Assembly: GCF_019061205.1 (NCBI RefSeq)
Contig: NZ_JAHQYH010000003.1
Span: 1-64,000, forward strand
Length of the DNA: 64,000 nucleotides
Source of the DNA: Apilactobacillus waqarii
GTDB lineage: Bacteria > Bacillota > Bacilli > Lactobacillales > Lactobacillaceae
Reading direction: 5' to 3'
Below the pieces are notes generated by a model, which was given only the letters and a program-made list of their open reading frames with translations, searched no databases and was not told the origin of the DNA. A program made the translations under genes and the position numbers. Positions 51,639 through 62,259 of this stretch are shown piece after piece (within the stretch, counting starts at the first letter, position 1; each line of letters begins with the position of its first letter).

Positions 51639-52608
51639 ATTGCTTAATGGTATCGATGAAGGCTAGGTAATCAGCTTCTTCACCGGATTCTACTAAGTTA
51701 TTTTGAATTGGTTCTGATAATAAATCGACTTCATCTGATTCGATGTAACCAACAAATGTGGCGTTACCCATTAGTTGAATCCAACGATTGTCTGGTTCTG
51801 TATGAACCTTAGTTTGCACCTTACCACCGGGGTTGAAGACGTCAATTGGTTCGTTGACGTCAACTAATTCAGGGTAGTTCATCGCAAATGCCATTGAAGT
51901 GGCAGACATTCCAGTTCCGCAGGCGTTGGTGAAACCAACACCACGTTCGAACGTTCTAACAAAGATCTTGTTCTTGCCTAAAATCTTGGCGAAGTTAACG
52001 TTGACACCATCTGGATAGTAGTCGTTTGGTTGATTTAGATAAGTTCCTAGATTGAATAGGGGTTCTTCTAAATCAGCATCATCTTCAACAAAACTAATTA
52101 AGTGTGGATTAGGAACAGCCATTGAAGTGAACTTTAGATGGTCACTAAATTCTGGAATTTCTTCGTTAATAATTTGGTCAAAATCTAAATTGGTATAGGG
52201 TAAATCTGCGGGTGAAAATCTAACTGGAGCGATTTGAACGCCGACCCATGAAACACCCTTTGCAATGTCGTCAAAAACATGGACGTTTAAGTCTGCTTGC
52301 ATGGTTTGGACCTTAAAGTCAGTTTGATCGAACTTTTCGGCTAAGTAACGGCCAACACAACGAAGACCGTTACCACACATTGAAGCAACGCTGCCGTCTG
52401 AGTTAAAGACCTTCATTTGACCGATACATTCGTCGTGATCTGAGTGATTGACGACTAACAAACCATCTGAGTACGGTAAAACGTCGCTTTGAGCTAACTT
52501 TTTGGCTAGATAACTTAATTGGTAGTCATCCAATGAATCCTTTAGTTCATCGACATCCAATAAGAAGAAATGGTTCTCTGAACCGTGTACATAATGTAGC
52601 TTTGTCAT
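51637..52608 (-). CDS. dapF: Diaminopimelate epimerase
   Basis: 323 residues, somewhat longer than the usual 270-280. It converts L,L-DAP to meso-DAP without PLP. The two catalytic Cys are in SMCGNGLRCVGR (about Cys78) and TNACGTGMSATS (about 230). The start ATG is preceded by AAGGAGG, which lies within the last codons of lysC, three bases upstream, so the two are coupled. A C-terminal extension of about 40 residues (YIESDEVDLLSEPIQNN onward) accounts for the extra length. Confidence 0.93.
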   Translation of the reverse strand: MTKLHYVHGSENHFFLLDVDELKDSLDDYQLSYLAKKLAQSDVLPYSDGLLVVNHSDHDECIGQMKVFNSDGSVASMCGNGLRCVGRYLAEKFDQTDFKVQTMQADLNVHVFDDIAKGVSWVGVQIAPVRFSPADLPYTNLDFDQIINEEIPEFSDHLKFTSMAVPNPHLISFVEDDADLEEPLFNLGTYLNQPNDYYPDGVNVNFAKILGKNKIFVRTFERGVGFTNACGTGMSATSMAFAMNYPELVDVNEPIDVFNPGGKVQTKVHTEPDNRWIQLMGNATFVGYIESDEVDLLSEPIQNNLVESGEEADYLAFIDTIKQ

Positions 52609-52611
52609 AAA

Positions 52612-53979
52612 TTAATCCTCCTTGAAGAATTGGTTGTAGATGCTTACAACAGCCGAATCAGTGTATTCTTGGTCGATTCCAATCATAATCGCAATCTTGG
52701 AAGCGCCTTGGTTAATCATGTTAATTGGAATTTTCTTTTCGGCTAATGGTTTGATGATTTGGCTGATTGAACCAACTGACACGGCCATATTTTCACCAAC
52801 GACCATGATTAGTGCGTAGTTGTGAATCCATTCTAGTTTGTCAGGATGGATGGCTTCTGAAATTTCCTTACATAGGGCATGAATAGTGTCATCAGAGGCT
52901 TGGTTTCTATCAAAGATGATAGTCAAGTCATCGATACCTGATGGCATGTGTTCATATGAAATCCCATACTTTTTGAAAATTGAAAGGATGGTCAAAGTAC
53001 CACCAATTTGCTTGTTCAATAGGTATGAGTGAAGGTACAAAGCTGAGAAACGATCATCGGCAGAAATCCCGGTGATGACGTGTGAATGCTTTACTTCGTC
53101 TTCTGGAACAATCAATGTTCCGGCGTCATCTGGTCGGTTAGTGTTTTTAACGTTGATTGTTACGTGACCCTTGATGGCGGGGATGATTGCTTCATCGTTA
53201 AAGACTGAGAAACCAGCGTAGGCCAGTTCTCGCATTTCACGATAACTCATCTTAGTGATTGGATATGGGTTATCCACTAGGTGTGGATTAATTGCGTAGA
53301 TGGAGCTAACGTCTGTGAAGTTTTCGTATACATCAATATGTAGACCAGTAGCGACAATCGAACCAGTGATGTCTGAACCACCACGAGCAAATGTAGCGAT
53401 GTTTCCTTCCTTGGTGTATCCAAAGAAACCAGGAAAAACTAATTTTTCATCGTCTGAATATTTGAAGTTTTCCAAATTGGTATAGGTCTCATCCAATAGG
53501 TTGGATGCGTTTGGATTAATGTCGTCTAAGACGATTCCAGCATCCTTAGGATCTACGAAACGAGCCTTCATTCCACGACTGTTTAATACCGCAGCCATTA
53601 ACTTGGCGTTCATTCTTTCACCGTTGGCTTTGAATGCAGCCATTAGGTACTCGTCGCTTTTGTAATCTTTCTTTGCTAGGTTGGTGAATGTGTCCTTAAT
53701 TCCGGCAAATTCATCTTCATCAACGTCATATGCGTTCGCGATTTCAGCGTAACGACTAATGATTTCATCTAGAGTAGCTTGATAATCCTCTTTGTTGATT
53801 ACTTGGGTTGCGTATTGAATTAATAGATCTGTGATTTTGACATCATCATCAAAGCGTTTACCAGGAGCGGAAACGACAACGACTTTACGTTGTTCATCTT
53901 CTGAAATGATGTTTATAACCTTGGCGTATTGTTCGCTATTGGCTAGTGAACTTCCACCAAATTTTACTAATTTGGACAT
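52612..53979 (-). CDS. lysC: Aspartate kinase
   Basis: 455 residues. The kinase domain starts KLVKFGGSSLANSEQYAK, with FPGFFGYTKEGNIATFARGGSD as the aspartate/ATP site (about 190-210). The last 150 residues hold two ACT domains (LTILSIFKKYGISYEHMPSG and SVGSISQIIKPLAEKKIPIN) for allosteric control. Length and layout match the B. subtilis YclM type (monofunctional AK III). I start at ATG 53979; TTG 53988 is an alternative. It is divergent from the riboswitch-controlled lysA operon and has its own promoter. Confidence 0.93.
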   Translation of the reverse strand: MSKLVKFGGSSLANSEQYAKVINIISEDEQRKVVVVSAPGKRFDDDVKITDLLIQYATQVINKEDYQATLDEIISRYAEIANAYDVDEDEFAGIKDTFTNLAKKDYKSDEYLMAAFKANGERMNAKLMAAVLNSRGMKARFVDPKDAGIVLDDINPNASNLLDETYTNLENFKYSDDEKLVFPGFFGYTKEGNIATFARGGSDITGSIVATGLHIDVYENFTDVSSIYAINPHLVDNPYPITKMSYREMRELAYAGFSVFNDEAIIPAIKGHVTINVKNTNRPDDAGTLIVPEDEVKHSHVITGISADDRFSALYLHSYLLNKQIGGTLTILSIFKKYGISYEHMPSGIDDLTIIFDRNQASDDTIHALCKEISEAIHPDKLEWIHNYALIMVVGENMAVSVGSISQIIKPLAEKKIPINMINQGASKIAIMIGIDQEYTDSAVVSIYNQFFKED

Positions 53980-54014
53980 GTAAATCAACTCGCAATCTTA
54001 AATTATTGATTTGT

Positions 54015-54042
54015 ATTTTAACATTAAAAAATAATTAGACAA
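54015..54042 (-). promoter_or_regulatory. Promoter of lysC-dapF
   Basis: On the minus strand TTGTCT (54042-54037) and TAAAAT (54020-54015) with a 16-base spacer. No riboswitch lies on this side, so lysC-dapF is probably not under the lysine element. Confidence 0.55.
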
Positions 54043-54123
54043 GTTATCATTTTTGAAATTTTAACGCAATTTAAGTCGCTCATATGGAAGTAAAAAAACA
54101 TAAAAAAAATTTCAAAAAATCGC

Positions 54124-54152
54124 TTGACGTAATTCAACTATTAGAATATAGT
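54124..54152 (+). promoter_or_regulatory. Promoter of the lysine riboswitch-lysA operon
   Basis: TTGACG (54124-54129) and TATAGT (54147-54152), 17-base spacer; the RNA would start near 54159. Confidence 0.75.
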
Positions 54153-54159
54153 TAAACGT

Positions 54160-54426
54160 AATCGAAGAGGTCGCAAGCGAGATTAGTAGATGAAGTCAGT
54201 CACTGCAATGACTATGAGCTTTATTGAAAGGTGAACTTGCCGAAGTTAATGATTTTTTGCAGAGATCATTTTCTGGGACGTGTGTGAAGAATGCACGGAC
54301 TGTCACAAGAAAATATGTCTTGTGGAGCGCTTTCGACAATTGAATCCTAAAAATTAGAAATTGATTAATAAAAATTTTAAAGGTTCTTTTGGATAGTGTT
54401 CCCACTCATCCAAAAGAACCTTTTTT
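54160..54426 (+). ncRNA. Lysine riboswitch (L-box) with terminator
   Basis: Conserved elements of the lysine aptamer follow in order: GAAGAGGTCGC at the start, ATTAGTAGATGA, GAAAGGTGAACTTGCCGAAG, CTGGGACGTG, GGACTGTCAC and the closing TGGAGCGCTTTCGAC (about 54160-54335). The expression platform is a 16-bp terminator stem (AAAGGTTCTTTTGGAT and its complement, 54379-54420) with an inner AGTG/CACT stem and six Ts. Lysine binding should favour termination ahead of lysA. Confidence 0.95.
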
Positions 54427-54487
54427 GTTTTCAATTTGTCGAGTTTAAAACGACCTAAAGATCATTCGATTAGAAAGGCTGTTTATT

Positions 54488-55804
54488 ATGACAAATCAAA
54501 TTACAGATAATGACATTAATGCAGATGGACATTTGCAGATAGATGGTTGCGATGCAGTTGAACTTGCTCACCAATTTGGAACTCCATTGATGGTTTACAA
54601 CGTTTCAGCTATCCGCGATCAATTCCATCAGTTTAATAAGATTTTTGAACAAAACGATATTGATTACGAGATTTCATACGCTAGCAAGGCGTTTGCCAAT
54701 ACAGCGATGTATCAATTGGTGAACCAAGAGGGCGGACACATCGATGTTGTTTCCGGAGGTGAAATTGCAGTTGCTTTGCATGCCGGTTTCCCAGCCGAAA
54801 AGATGAGTTTCCACGGTAACAACAAGTCTTTAGAAGAATTAAGACTAGCGATTAAAAATCACGTTGGTGTCATCATGGTTGATAACTTCCATGAAATTGA
54901 ACTAATCAACCAAGTGGTTGAAGAATTGAATGAAACCACCAACGTCATCATGAGAATTACTTCAGGAATTACAGCTCATACTCATGAATTTATCCAAACT
55001 GGTCAGGTTGACAGCAAGTTTGGTTTTGATCTTGCATCAGGCCAGGTTGAAGAAGGGTTTGAACTACTACATAAGAACTCAAGAGTTCATGTATTAGGTT
55101 TTCATGCTCACATTGGTTCACAAATTTCATCACCAGATGGTTTCAATGCATTAGCCGTTAAGATGATGCAACTAGCTAACAAGTTCAACACAGAATACGA
55201 CTTCACTACTAAAGTCTTGGACTTGGGTGGCGGATTTGGAATTCAATATGTTTCAACCGACGGCTACCTAGCTCCTGAAAAGTTTGTTGAAAGTATCATC
55301 AACACCATCAAGGAACAAGCCAGTCAATACAACCTACAAATTCCAGCTATCTGGATTGAACCAGGTCGAAGCATCGTCGGTTCAGCCGGTTTAACACTTT
55401 ACACCGTTGGATCACAAAAGAGAGTTGACGGCATCAAGCCATACGTCGCAGTCGACGGTGGAATGGGTGATAACATCAGACCAATGTTATACGACGCTGA
55501 ATACGAAGTTGTTTCAGCAAGCAACCCACGCGCCCAACCCGTTGAAGAGGTTCGTTTAGTTGGTAAGTACTGTGAATCAGGAGACGTCTTAATCAAGAAC
55601 GCATCCGTTCCTAGCCTAAACGCCGGAGACGTCGTTGCCGTCTTAGACACAGGGGCTTACGGTTACTCAATGGCTTCCAACTACAACTTGAACCTAAAGC
55701 CAGCAATTGTCTTTGTGGAAAAGGGCAAGGCTCAATTAGTCACGAAGCGTCAATCATTTGAAAACTTATACGAACTAGATAATAACTTAGAATTAGGAGA
55801 TTAA
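54488..55804 (+). CDS. lysA: Diaminopimelate decarboxylase
   Basis: 438-residue PLP enzyme (alanine-racemase-like barrel), last step to L-lysine. PLP Lys67 is in [13 protein letters not shown], with [30 protein letters not shown] and the active-site Cys of the second subunit in [15 protein letters not shown] precedes the ATG. First gene after the lysine riboswitch; dapH follows after 5 bases. It completes the pathway within one transcript. Confidence 0.95.
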   Translation: MTNQITDNDINADGHLQIDGCDAVELAHQFGTPLMVYNVSAIRDQFHQFNKIFEQNDIDYEISYASKAFANTAMYQLVNQEGGHIDVVSGGEIAVALHAGFPAEKMSFHGNNKSLEELRLAIKNHVGVIMVDNFHEIELINQVVEELNETTNVIMRITSGITAHTHEFIQTGQVDSKFGFDLASGQVEEGFELLHKNSRVHVLGFHAHIGSQISSPDGFNALAVKMMQLANKFNTEYDFTTKVLDLGGGFGIQYVSTDGYLAPEKFVESIINTIKEQASQYNLQIPAIWIEPGRSIVGSAGLTLYTVGSQKRVDGIKPYVAVDGGMGDNIRPMLYDAEYEVVSASNPRAQPVEEVRLVGKYCESGDVLIKNASVPSLNAGDVVAVLDTGAYGYSMASNYNLNLKPAIVFVEKGKAQLVTKRQSFENLYELDNNLELGD

Positions 55805-55809
55805 TTATT

Positions 55810-56514
55810 ATGGCAGAACTAAACGCACAAGAAATCATTAGATATATTCAAAACGCAGAAAAGAAGACGCCAATTAAGGCATATATTAATGGAAGAATTG
55901 CACAAATTGATTTTCCACAATCAGTAAAGGTATTCGGAAATGATCAAAGCGTAACTGTCTTTGGTGACTGGAAAGACATCGAACCAATCTTGAAGTCAGA
56001 TTTAGTGACTGAATACGAATTGGAAAACGATTCTAGAAACTCAGCCGTACCACTATTAGACATCAAAAACGTTAACGCTCGTATCGAACCGGGTGCTACT
56101 ATCAGAGACCAAGTTAAGATTGGTGACCGCGCCGTTATCATGATGGGTGCCGTTATCAACATCGGTTGTGAAATCGGTGAAGACACCATGATTGATATGG
56201 GAGTTGTCATGGGTGGTCGTGCCATCGTTGGAAAGCACAGTCATATTGGTGCCGGTGCAGTCCTAGCGGGTGTAATCGAACCAGCTTCAGCTACTCCAGT
56301 TCGCATTGACGACAACGTATTAATCGGTGCTAACGCCGTTGTAATCGAAGGAGTTCACGTTGGTGAAGGTGCCGTTGTTGCAGCCGGATCAATTGTTTTA
56401 CACGACGTTGAACCAAACACATTAGTTGCCGGAAACCCAGCACGAAAAATTAAAGATATTGACGATCAAACCAAGGGAAAGACTCAATTAGAAGATGCAC
56501 TAAGAAAGTTGTGA
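55810..56514 (+). CDS. dapH: Tetrahydrodipicolinate N-acetyltransferase
   Basis: 234 residues, hexapeptide-repeat beta-helix acetyltransferase (DapH, often called DapD in acetyl-pathway organisms). The repeats are clear from about 90 to 200 ([52 protein letters not shown]). It uses acetyl-CoA, which defines the acetylase variant of the DAP pathway, in agreement with the next gene being a deacetylase. Five bases after lysA; the M20 gene follows at 4 bases. Confidence 0.94.
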   Translation: MAELNAQEIIRYIQNAEKKTPIKAYINGRIAQIDFPQSVKVFGNDQSVTVFGDWKDIEPILKSDLVTEYELENDSRNSAVPLLDIKNVNARIEPGATIRDQVKIGDRAVIMMGAVINIGCEIGEDTMIDMGVVMGGRAIVGKHSHIGAGAVLAGVIEPASATPVRIDDNVLIGANAVVIEGVHVGEGAVVAAGSIVLHDVEPNTLVAGNPARKIKDIDDQTKGKTQLEDALRKL

Positions 56515-56518
56515 TGAT

Positions 56519-57664
56519 ATGACCTTAGATTTAATTGCGGTGAGACGCCATTTGCATCAGATTCCAGAATTAGCGATGCACGAAAGTCAAACCCATCAAT
56601 ACCTATTAGAATTAATCAACGAATTTTCTACAGATAATATGGAAGTTTTTACTCCTGAACAATTACCAACTGCGATTTTGGTAAAGGTGAATGGAAGCAA
56701 CTCGACTAAAACCATTGGTTACCGTTGTGATATGGATGCCCTACCGGTTAGTGAAAAGACTGGGTTAGAGTTTTCATCAAAGCACGAATCGGTGATGCAC
56801 GCATGTGGACATGATATTCACATGACGGTTGCAATCGGATTGTTGGAACACTTTGCTCAACGTCAACCAGTCGACGACTTGATTTTCTTCTTTCAACCAG
56901 CCGAAGAAAGTGAAAGTGGCGCCAAGGTAGCAGTCGACAGCAACCTATTTGCAGGTGACTGGCATGTTGATGAATTCTACGGATTACACGACACACCAGA
57001 ACTACCAGCTGGAACCATTGGCTGCTGCTATCCAACCTTGTTTGCCGGGACCAGTGAAGTAGATATTACCTTAATTGGTAAGAGTGGCCACGCTGCTTAT
57101 CCACACCAAGCAAACGACATGGTGGTTGCTTCAGCAACACTAATTACCCAATTACAAACCATCGTTTCAAGAAATGTTGATCCAGTCCAAGGAGCGGTAT
57201 TAACCTTTGGACAAATCAACGGTGGAACAATCAGAAATGTGATTGCCGGAAGAGTAGACATCAAAGGAACCATTCGTGGTTTGAACCAAGAAATGATTCA
57301 AACAGTTAAGACCAGGATTATTGAAATATGTAAGGGAATTGAAGTTGGTTTCAACTGTCAAGTGAATGTTGATATCAACCAAGGTGGCTACTACCCAGTC
57401 AACAATAACCAAAAGTTAACCGACCGTTTTATGAACTTTATGCAAGCAAATCCAGATGTGGATTTCACAGTCACAATGCCTGCAATGACCGGAGAAGACT
57501 TCGGTTACATTCTTCATCACTTTGATGGAACCATGTTTTGGCTAGGTGTTGGTAAAACATCAGCACTTCACACCGACACATTCAATCCTGATGAAAGCTG
57601 CATTGAAAAGGGAATTAACGCAATTAGTTCATTTTTAGAATTCGAAATGAGAGAAGACGATTAA
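56519..57664 (+). CDS. dapL: N-acetyldiaminopimelate deacetylase
   Basis: 381 residues, M20D metallopeptidase fold. Ligands include Cys/His in [13 protein letters not shown], Glu-Glu in [13 protein letters not shown] and His in [14 protein letters not shown], with Asp in [13 protein letters not shown]. Family members in this genomic position release acetate from N-acetyl-L,L-DAP. No clear ribosome site before the ATG; translation is probably coupled to dapH, which ends 4 bases earlier. dapA starts one base after its stop. Confidence 0.9.
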   Translation: MTLDLIAVRRHLHQIPELAMHESQTHQYLLELINEFSTDNMEVFTPEQLPTAILVKVNGSNSTKTIGYRCDMDALPVSEKTGLEFSSKHESVMHACGHDIHMTVAIGLLEHFAQRQPVDDLIFFFQPAEESESGAKVAVDSNLFAGDWHVDEFYGLHDTPELPAGTIGCCYPTLFAGTSEVDITLIGKSGHAAYPHQANDMVVASATLITQLQTIVSRNVDPVQGAVLTFGQINGGTIRNVIAGRVDIKGTIRGLNQEMIQTVKTRIIEICKGIEVGFNCQVNVDINQGGYYPVNNNQKLTDRFMNFMQANPDVDFTVTMPAMTGEDFGYILHHFDGTMFWLGVGKTSALHTDTFNPDESCIEKGINAISSFLEFEMREDD

Positions 57665-57665
57665 A

Positions 57666-58580
57666 ATGACACAAAATATTGATATTATGACCGCAATCAT
57701 CACACCGTTTGATGATAATGGCAACATTGATTACGCTGCATTAGAAAGAGTCACTCAACACTGCCTAGAAAATGGCAGTCGTGGATTTGTGATTGGTGGA
57801 ACCACAGGAGAAACACCAACGCTTACCACTGAAGAAAAGATTGAACTATATACTCGCTTTGGTGCCATGGTTGGCGACAGCGCATACGTGATTGCCGGAA
57901 CCGGTAGTAACAACACAGAAGCAACTATCGAATTTAACCGCCAAGTGCAAACCATCGCCGGTATCGACGCCTTGTTAGTAGTCGTACCTTACTACAACAA
58001 GCCCGACCAACGTTCAATGATTGCTCACTTTACCTCAGTTGCTGATCAAGCAACGCTACCAATTTACATTTACAACATCCCAGGTAGAACTGGCGTTACC
58101 ATGGCTAACGACACCGTAGTTGAACTATCACACCATCAAAACATCATCGGTGTAAAGCAATGTACATCAATGGAAGACCTAGAATACTTGGTTGACCATA
58201 CAGAAGATGGTTTCCACGTATACAGTGGGGAAGATGCTCAAGCACTATTCGCCAAGGCTATCGGTGCAGATGGCATCATCTCAGTTGCTTCTCACATCTA
58301 TGGCACCCAAATGCGTGAAATGTATGAAGCACTAGAAATCGGTGACTACCGTCATGCCGGTGAACTACAAAGATGGCTAACCCCACGTATGAATGCATTA
58401 TTCATGTATCCATCACCATCCCCAGTCAAGGCCGTGTTAAACGCACAAGGCTTTGCGGTTGGGGGATGCCGCCTACCAATTTTGCCATTGGATGACGAAG
58501 AACGCAGGAACTTAGCGCGTCACTTGGAACTACCAGAAGACGCATTACTACATGACTTAGGTTTGGAGATGAGAAACTAA
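57666..58580 (+). CDS. dapA: 4-Hydroxy-tetrahydrodipicolinate synthase
   Basis: 304-residue TIM-barrel enzyme that condenses pyruvate with aspartate semialdehyde. Schiff-base Lys164 is in [13 protein letters not shown], Tyr136 in [12 protein letters not shown], and [10 protein letters not shown] is the substrate loop. Its TAA overlaps the ATG of dapB (TAATG). Fourth gene of the operon. Confidence 0.95.
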   Translation: MTQNIDIMTAIITPFDDNGNIDYAALERVTQHCLENGSRGFVIGGTTGETPTLTTEEKIELYTRFGAMVGDSAYVIAGTGSNNTEATIEFNRQVQTIAGIDALLVVVPYYNKPDQRSMIAHFTSVADQATLPIYIYNIPGRTGVTMANDTVVELSHHQNIIGVKQCTSMEDLEYLVDHTEDGFHVYSGEDAQALFAKAIGADGIISVASHIYGTQMREMYEALEIGDYRHAGELQRWLTPRMNALFMYPSPSPVKAVLNAQGFAVGGCRLPILPLDDEERRNLARHLELPEDALLHDLGLEMRN

Positions 58581-59338
58581 TGAATATTTTTCTAGCAGGA
58601 GCAACTGGATCAATGGGCCAAAAAGTGGTCCACTTACTAGCAGATAAACCAGGATTCGACATCACAGGGATTCTAACCAGTAAAACTGACGTGAATCCAG
58701 GTGACTACAACCTATCAGATGACGTTAAAGTCTTTAACAGTTTAGAGGCTATCGAAGGTGACTACGACGTTTGGATTGACTTCACTCAACCAAACATCGT
58801 CTTTGATAACGTCAAATACGCAATTGAACACCACATCTCACCAATCGTTGGGACCAGTGGATTATCAGAAAACCAAAAACACGAATTAATCGTCCTAGCT
58901 GACGGTGAAAACGTCAACGGACTAATCGCCGCTAATTTTGGTTTATCAGCAGTGCTATTAATGCAATTTGCTCAACAAGCTGCTAAATACTTCTCAGACG
59001 TAGAAGTAATCGAAATGCACCATGAAGACAAGACTGACTCACCATCAGGAACTGCCATTCACACAGTCGACATGATGAGTGAAACCAAACAAGGACAAAA
59101 CATCAACCAAGAAGATGAACCAGCTAGAGGGATGTACTACAAGGGGGTTCCCGTTCACGCTGTTCGACTACCCGGTTACGTGGCCCACGAACAAGTATTA
59201 TTCGGTGGCCCCGGTGAAGCATTAACCATTCGCCAAGATTCATTCGATCGTGAATCATTCATGCAAGGAGTATGGGTAGCATTAGAAAAGCTTCCTGAAC
59301 TACACGGCTTGGTCGATGGTCTAGAAAATATTTTGTAG
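58580..59338 (+). CDS. dapB: 4-Hydroxy-tetrahydrodipicolinate reductase
   Basis: 252 residues. NAD(P)-binding GATGSMGQKV at 6-15, the catalytic His motif EMHHEDKTDSPSGTA at about 150-164 and GTSGLSE upstream. Starts in a one-base overlap with dapA. Followed after 11 bases by the DAP aminotransferase gene. Confidence 0.95.
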   Translation: MNIFLAGATGSMGQKVVHLLADKPGFDITGILTSKTDVNPGDYNLSDDVKVFNSLEAIEGDYDVWIDFTQPNIVFDNVKYAIEHHISPIVGTSGLSENQKHELIVLADGENVNGLIAANFGLSAVLLMQFAQQAAKYFSDVEVIEMHHEDKTDSPSGTAIHTVDMMSETKQGQNINQEDEPARGMYYKGVPVHAVRLPGYVAHEQVLFGGPGEALTIRQDSFDRESFMQGVWVALEKLPELHGLVDGLENIL

Positions 59339-59349
59339 GAAGTGATTGT

Positions 59350-60531
59350 ATGCCAAGAACCAATCCACAGCTTTTGAGAACTTATAACCACCGTTTAAAC
59401 GGAATCGCACCATCTGGAATTCGTCATTTCGACGACACGATTTCAAAAAACGAAGACCTAATCAAGTTAACTTTGGGGGAACCTGACTTAGATACCCCTG
59501 AACATATCAAGCAAGCTGCGATTCAAGGAATCAACGACAACGATTCACATTACTCAGCCCAAGCTGGAAAGGTCGAATTAAGACAATCAATTACTAATTA
59601 CTTATCTACCCGCTGGGATATTGAATACGATGACGAAGAAGTCGTGGTGACAAACGGAGCGACTCAATCAATTTATTCAGCACTACAAGCAATCGTGAAC
59701 CCTGGGGATGAAGTTATTATTCCTACCCCAATCTTTTCATTGTACGAACCAATCATTGAAATCTTGGGTGGTCACGTCGTCGATGTTGATACCAGTCAAA
59801 CTGGTTTTAAATTGACACCAGCATTGCTAGAAGATGCCCTAAAACAACATCCAGGCGTCGTTGCATTAGTAATTAACGACCCTAACAATCCAACTGGTGT
59901 ATCTTACACCGAAGACGAAGTTAAAAAGTTAGGACAAGTTATCGCCAAATCACCAATCTGGGTACTTTCAGATGAAATCTACGGTGAATTAACCTTTGAT
60001 CATGATCATTACTCATTAGCACGCGAAATTCCAGACCAAGTGCTATACATCAATGGTTTATCAAAATCACATGCGATGACCGGATGGCGTTTTGGATACA
60101 TATGTGGTCCAAGCGAAATTATGCAACGAATTAAAATGATTAACGCCTACATGGTGACCTGTGTCGCTGACAACGTTCAAGATGCAGCACTAGAAGCAAT
60201 GACTAACGGTCAAGAAGACGCCTTTCAAGCTAAGGCAATTTATCAAAAACGTCGTGACTTTGTATCTTCTAGGTTAGATCAAATAGGTGTTGAATACGTG
60301 ATGCCGACTTCAACATTCTATTGTTTCATCAAAATCGATGATAGTTACGGAAAAGATGACTATCAATTTGGTTTAGACCTAGCCAAAAAGGTTGGCCTAG
60401 GGGTAATTCCTGGTCGCATGTTTGGTAAGAGTGGGGAAGGTTACATCAGAATTTCCTTCGCCGCTAGTGAAGAAAAACTAACAGCCGGTCTCGATCGACT
60501 AAATAAATTTATTCAATTATTAGGAAAATGA
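59350..60531 (+). CDS. patA: N-acetyl-L,L-diaminopimelate aminotransferase
   Basis: 393 residues, PLP fold-type I. PLP Lys in INGLSKSHAMTGWRFGYIC, Asn in NDPNNPTGVSY, Asp/Tyr in VLSDEIYGEL and Arg in GEGYIRISFAA. Position in the lysine operon and similarity to PatA-type enzymes support the DAP role. The gene at 46440 is a close paralog, so some exchange of duties is possible. AGGAAGTGATTGT precedes the ATG. Confidence 0.9.
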   Translation: MPRTNPQLLRTYNHRLNGIAPSGIRHFDDTISKNEDLIKLTLGEPDLDTPEHIKQAAIQGINDNDSHYSAQAGKVELRQSITNYLSTRWDIEYDDEEVVVTNGATQSIYSALQAIVNPGDEVIIPTPIFSLYEPIIEILGGHVVDVDTSQTGFKLTPALLEDALKQHPGVVALVINDPNNPTGVSYTEDEVKKLGQVIAKSPIWVLSDEIYGELTFDHDHYSLAREIPDQVLYINGLSKSHAMTGWRFGYICGPSEIMQRIKMINAYMVTCVADNVQDAALEAMTNGQEDAFQAKAIYQKRRDFVSSRLDQIGVEYVMPTSTFYCFIKIDDSYGKDDYQFGLDLAKKVGLGVIPGRMFGKSGEGYIRISFAASEEKLTAGLDRLNKFIQLLGK

Positions 60532-60532
60532 A

Positions 60533-60560
60533 TTGACAAATCTGAAAAATAAAGTATATT
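60533..60560 (+). promoter_or_regulatory. Internal promoter before asd
   Basis: TTGACA (60533-60538) and TATATT (60555-60560) with a 16-base spacer, starting 2 bases after the patA stop. asd can therefore be expressed when the lysine riboswitch closes the operon. Confidence 0.75.
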
Positions 60561-60629
60561 AATAATAAAGTGTATGCATATAAAAGACAGATGTCTATTC
60601 AAAATAGATAAAAAGTGAGGTTTGTAAAG

Positions 60630-61706
60630 ATGAGAGAGTATAACGTAGCAATTTTAGGAGCAACAGGTGCAGTAGGTATGAGAATGGTCAGACAACTAGA
60701 GGACTCCACCGTCCCAGTTAAGAACTTGAAGTTACTTGCTTCAAGCCGTTCAGCTGGTACTAAGATTCAATTCAAGGGTGAAGAAATCGAAGTTGAAGAA
60801 ACAACTCCAGATTCATTTGAAGGAGTCGACATTGTGTTAGCTTCAGCCGGAGGGGCTACTTCCAAGAAGTTCCTACCAGAAGCTGTAAAGCGCGGTGCCG
60901 TATGTATCGATAACACCAGTGCATACCGTATGGACCCAGATGTCCCACTAGTTGTGCCAGAAGTAAACGTTGATCAATTAGCTAACCATCGCGGAATTAT
61001 CGCCAACCCTAACTGCTCAACCATTCAAATGGTGGTTGCCTTACAACCTGTCTTTGAAAAGTTTGGTTTAAACCAAATCGTTGTATCCACTTACCAAGCC
61101 GCTTCAGGTGCTGGACAATCAGCATTAAATGAATTTTACGGCCAAGCTCAAGACTACCTAGACGGTAAGGAAATGAGCGCAGATATTTTACCTACTAAGG
61201 GTGATAAGAAGCACTATCCTTTAGCATTTAACCTGTTACCACAAATTGACGTCTTTGAAGAAGACGGTTCTACTCATGAAGAATGGAAGATGGTTCATGA
61301 AACTAAGAAGATCATGTTAAACGACATGGATGCTTCAGACATCAAGGTTAACGCTACCTGTGTTCGTGTACCGGTTGCCATTTCTCACGGTGAATCCGTA
61401 TACTTCGAAGTAGAAGACAAGTCAGCTACTAAGGAAGATATTCAACGCGTTATCGATCAATTCGATGGTGCAGTCCTACAAGACGACCCAGATCATCAAG
61501 TATATCCACAACCAATTACCGCAGAAGGCAAGCGTTCAACTTTCGTTGGTCGCATTCGTGCAGACCAAGAAAATCCTGGATGCTTTAACATGTGGGTGGT
61601 AGCGGATAACTTGTTAAAGGGTGCCGCTTGGAACACTGTTCAAAACGCTGAAGAATTAGTAAAGCGTGATTTAGTGCGTGTCCCAGAAGACTACTACCGT
61701 GGTTAA
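60630..61706 (+). CDS. asd: Aspartate-semialdehyde dehydrogenase
   Basis: 358 residues. NADP-binding [11 protein letters not shown] (10-20), nucleophile Cys129 in ANPNCSTIQ and the C-terminal [14 protein letters not shown] containing the catalytic His. I start at ATG 60630, which has AGTGAGG upstream; GTG 60615 lies in that ribosome site. It is last in the lysine gene series but has its own strong promoter, consistent with aspartate semialdehyde also being needed for threonine and methionine. Confidence 0.95.
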   Translation: MREYNVAILGATGAVGMRMVRQLEDSTVPVKNLKLLASSRSAGTKIQFKGEEIEVEETTPDSFEGVDIVLASAGGATSKKFLPEAVKRGAVCIDNTSAYRMDPDVPLVVPEVNVDQLANHRGIIANPNCSTIQMVVALQPVFEKFGLNQIVVSTYQAASGAGQSALNEFYGQAQDYLDGKEMSADILPTKGDKKHYPLAFNLLPQIDVFEEDGSTHEEWKMVHETKKIMLNDMDASDIKVNATCVRVPVAISHGESVYFEVEDKSATKEDIQRVIDQFDGAVLQDDPDHQVYPQPITAEGKRSTFVGRIRADQENPGCFNMWVVADNLLKGAAWNTVQNAEELVKRDLVRVPEDYYRG

Positions 61707-61717
61707 AAAGGATAAAT

Positions 61718-61754
61718 AAAAAGAGTCACATTCGATTGAATGTGACTCTTTTTT
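61718..61754. terminator. Bidirectional terminator between asd and perR
   Basis: AAAAAGAGTCACATTC / GAATGTGACTCTTTTTT with a 4-base loop. Confidence 0.92.
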
Positions 61755-61758
61755 GTTG

Positions 61759-62220
61759 TTATTGATTATCTTTTTTAGCTAATTCTTCTCTGCAATTTTT
61801 GCAAAGGCCAAAGACTTCAATATGAATCTTATTGGTTTGAAAACCAGTTTGATCCATCGCTTCCTTGGCTAATTCTTGTTTTAATTGCTTATAGTTAGGG
61901 AAGTCGATATCTTCGATTTTACCGCAATTATCACAAATGGCGTGGAAGTGAGGAGAACCAAAGAAATCATATCTAATTCCACCATCTTCAGCAGGTAGTG
62001 CAATGATAATATCTAACTTTTCGAATAATTGTAACGTGTTGTAAATGGTTGCAATACTTAGGTTAGAAAATTCTTGCTTCAAAGCTTCGTAGATAGTGTC
62101 TACGGAAGGGTGATTATCATGATTAATTAAATACTTTAAGATAATCTGTCTTTGAGGTGTAATTCTTACATTATTGTTGCGTAAGGTTTCTAAGGCCTTT
62201 TCGTACATTTCGTTAGACAA
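61759..62220 (-). CDS. perR: PerR peroxide-sensing repressor (Fur family)
   Basis: 153 residues. DNA-binding half VRITPQRQIILKYL with NLSIATIYNTLQLF, then the Zn site CDNCGK / CKNCRE. The five metal-sensing positions of B. subtilis PerR are conserved: His in DNHPSVD, Asp in IRYDFF, two His in SPHFHAIC and Asp in KIEDID; Fur proteins have Glu at the second of these. The start appears to be TTG 62220 with AAAGGGGG upstream. Fe or Mn bound, it would repress peroxide defence genes, none of which lie nearby. Confidence 0.9.
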   Translation of the reverse strand: MSNEMYEKALETLRNNNVRITPQRQIILKYLINHDNHPSVDTIYEALKQEFSNLSIATIYNTLQLFEKLDIIIALPAEDGGIRYDFFGSPHFHAICDNCGKIEDIDFPNYKQLKQELAKEAMDQTGFQTNKIHIEVFGLCKNCREELAKKDNQ

Positions 62221-62259
62221 ACACTCTACCCCCTTTGATTATTACTTTATAACTATTCT

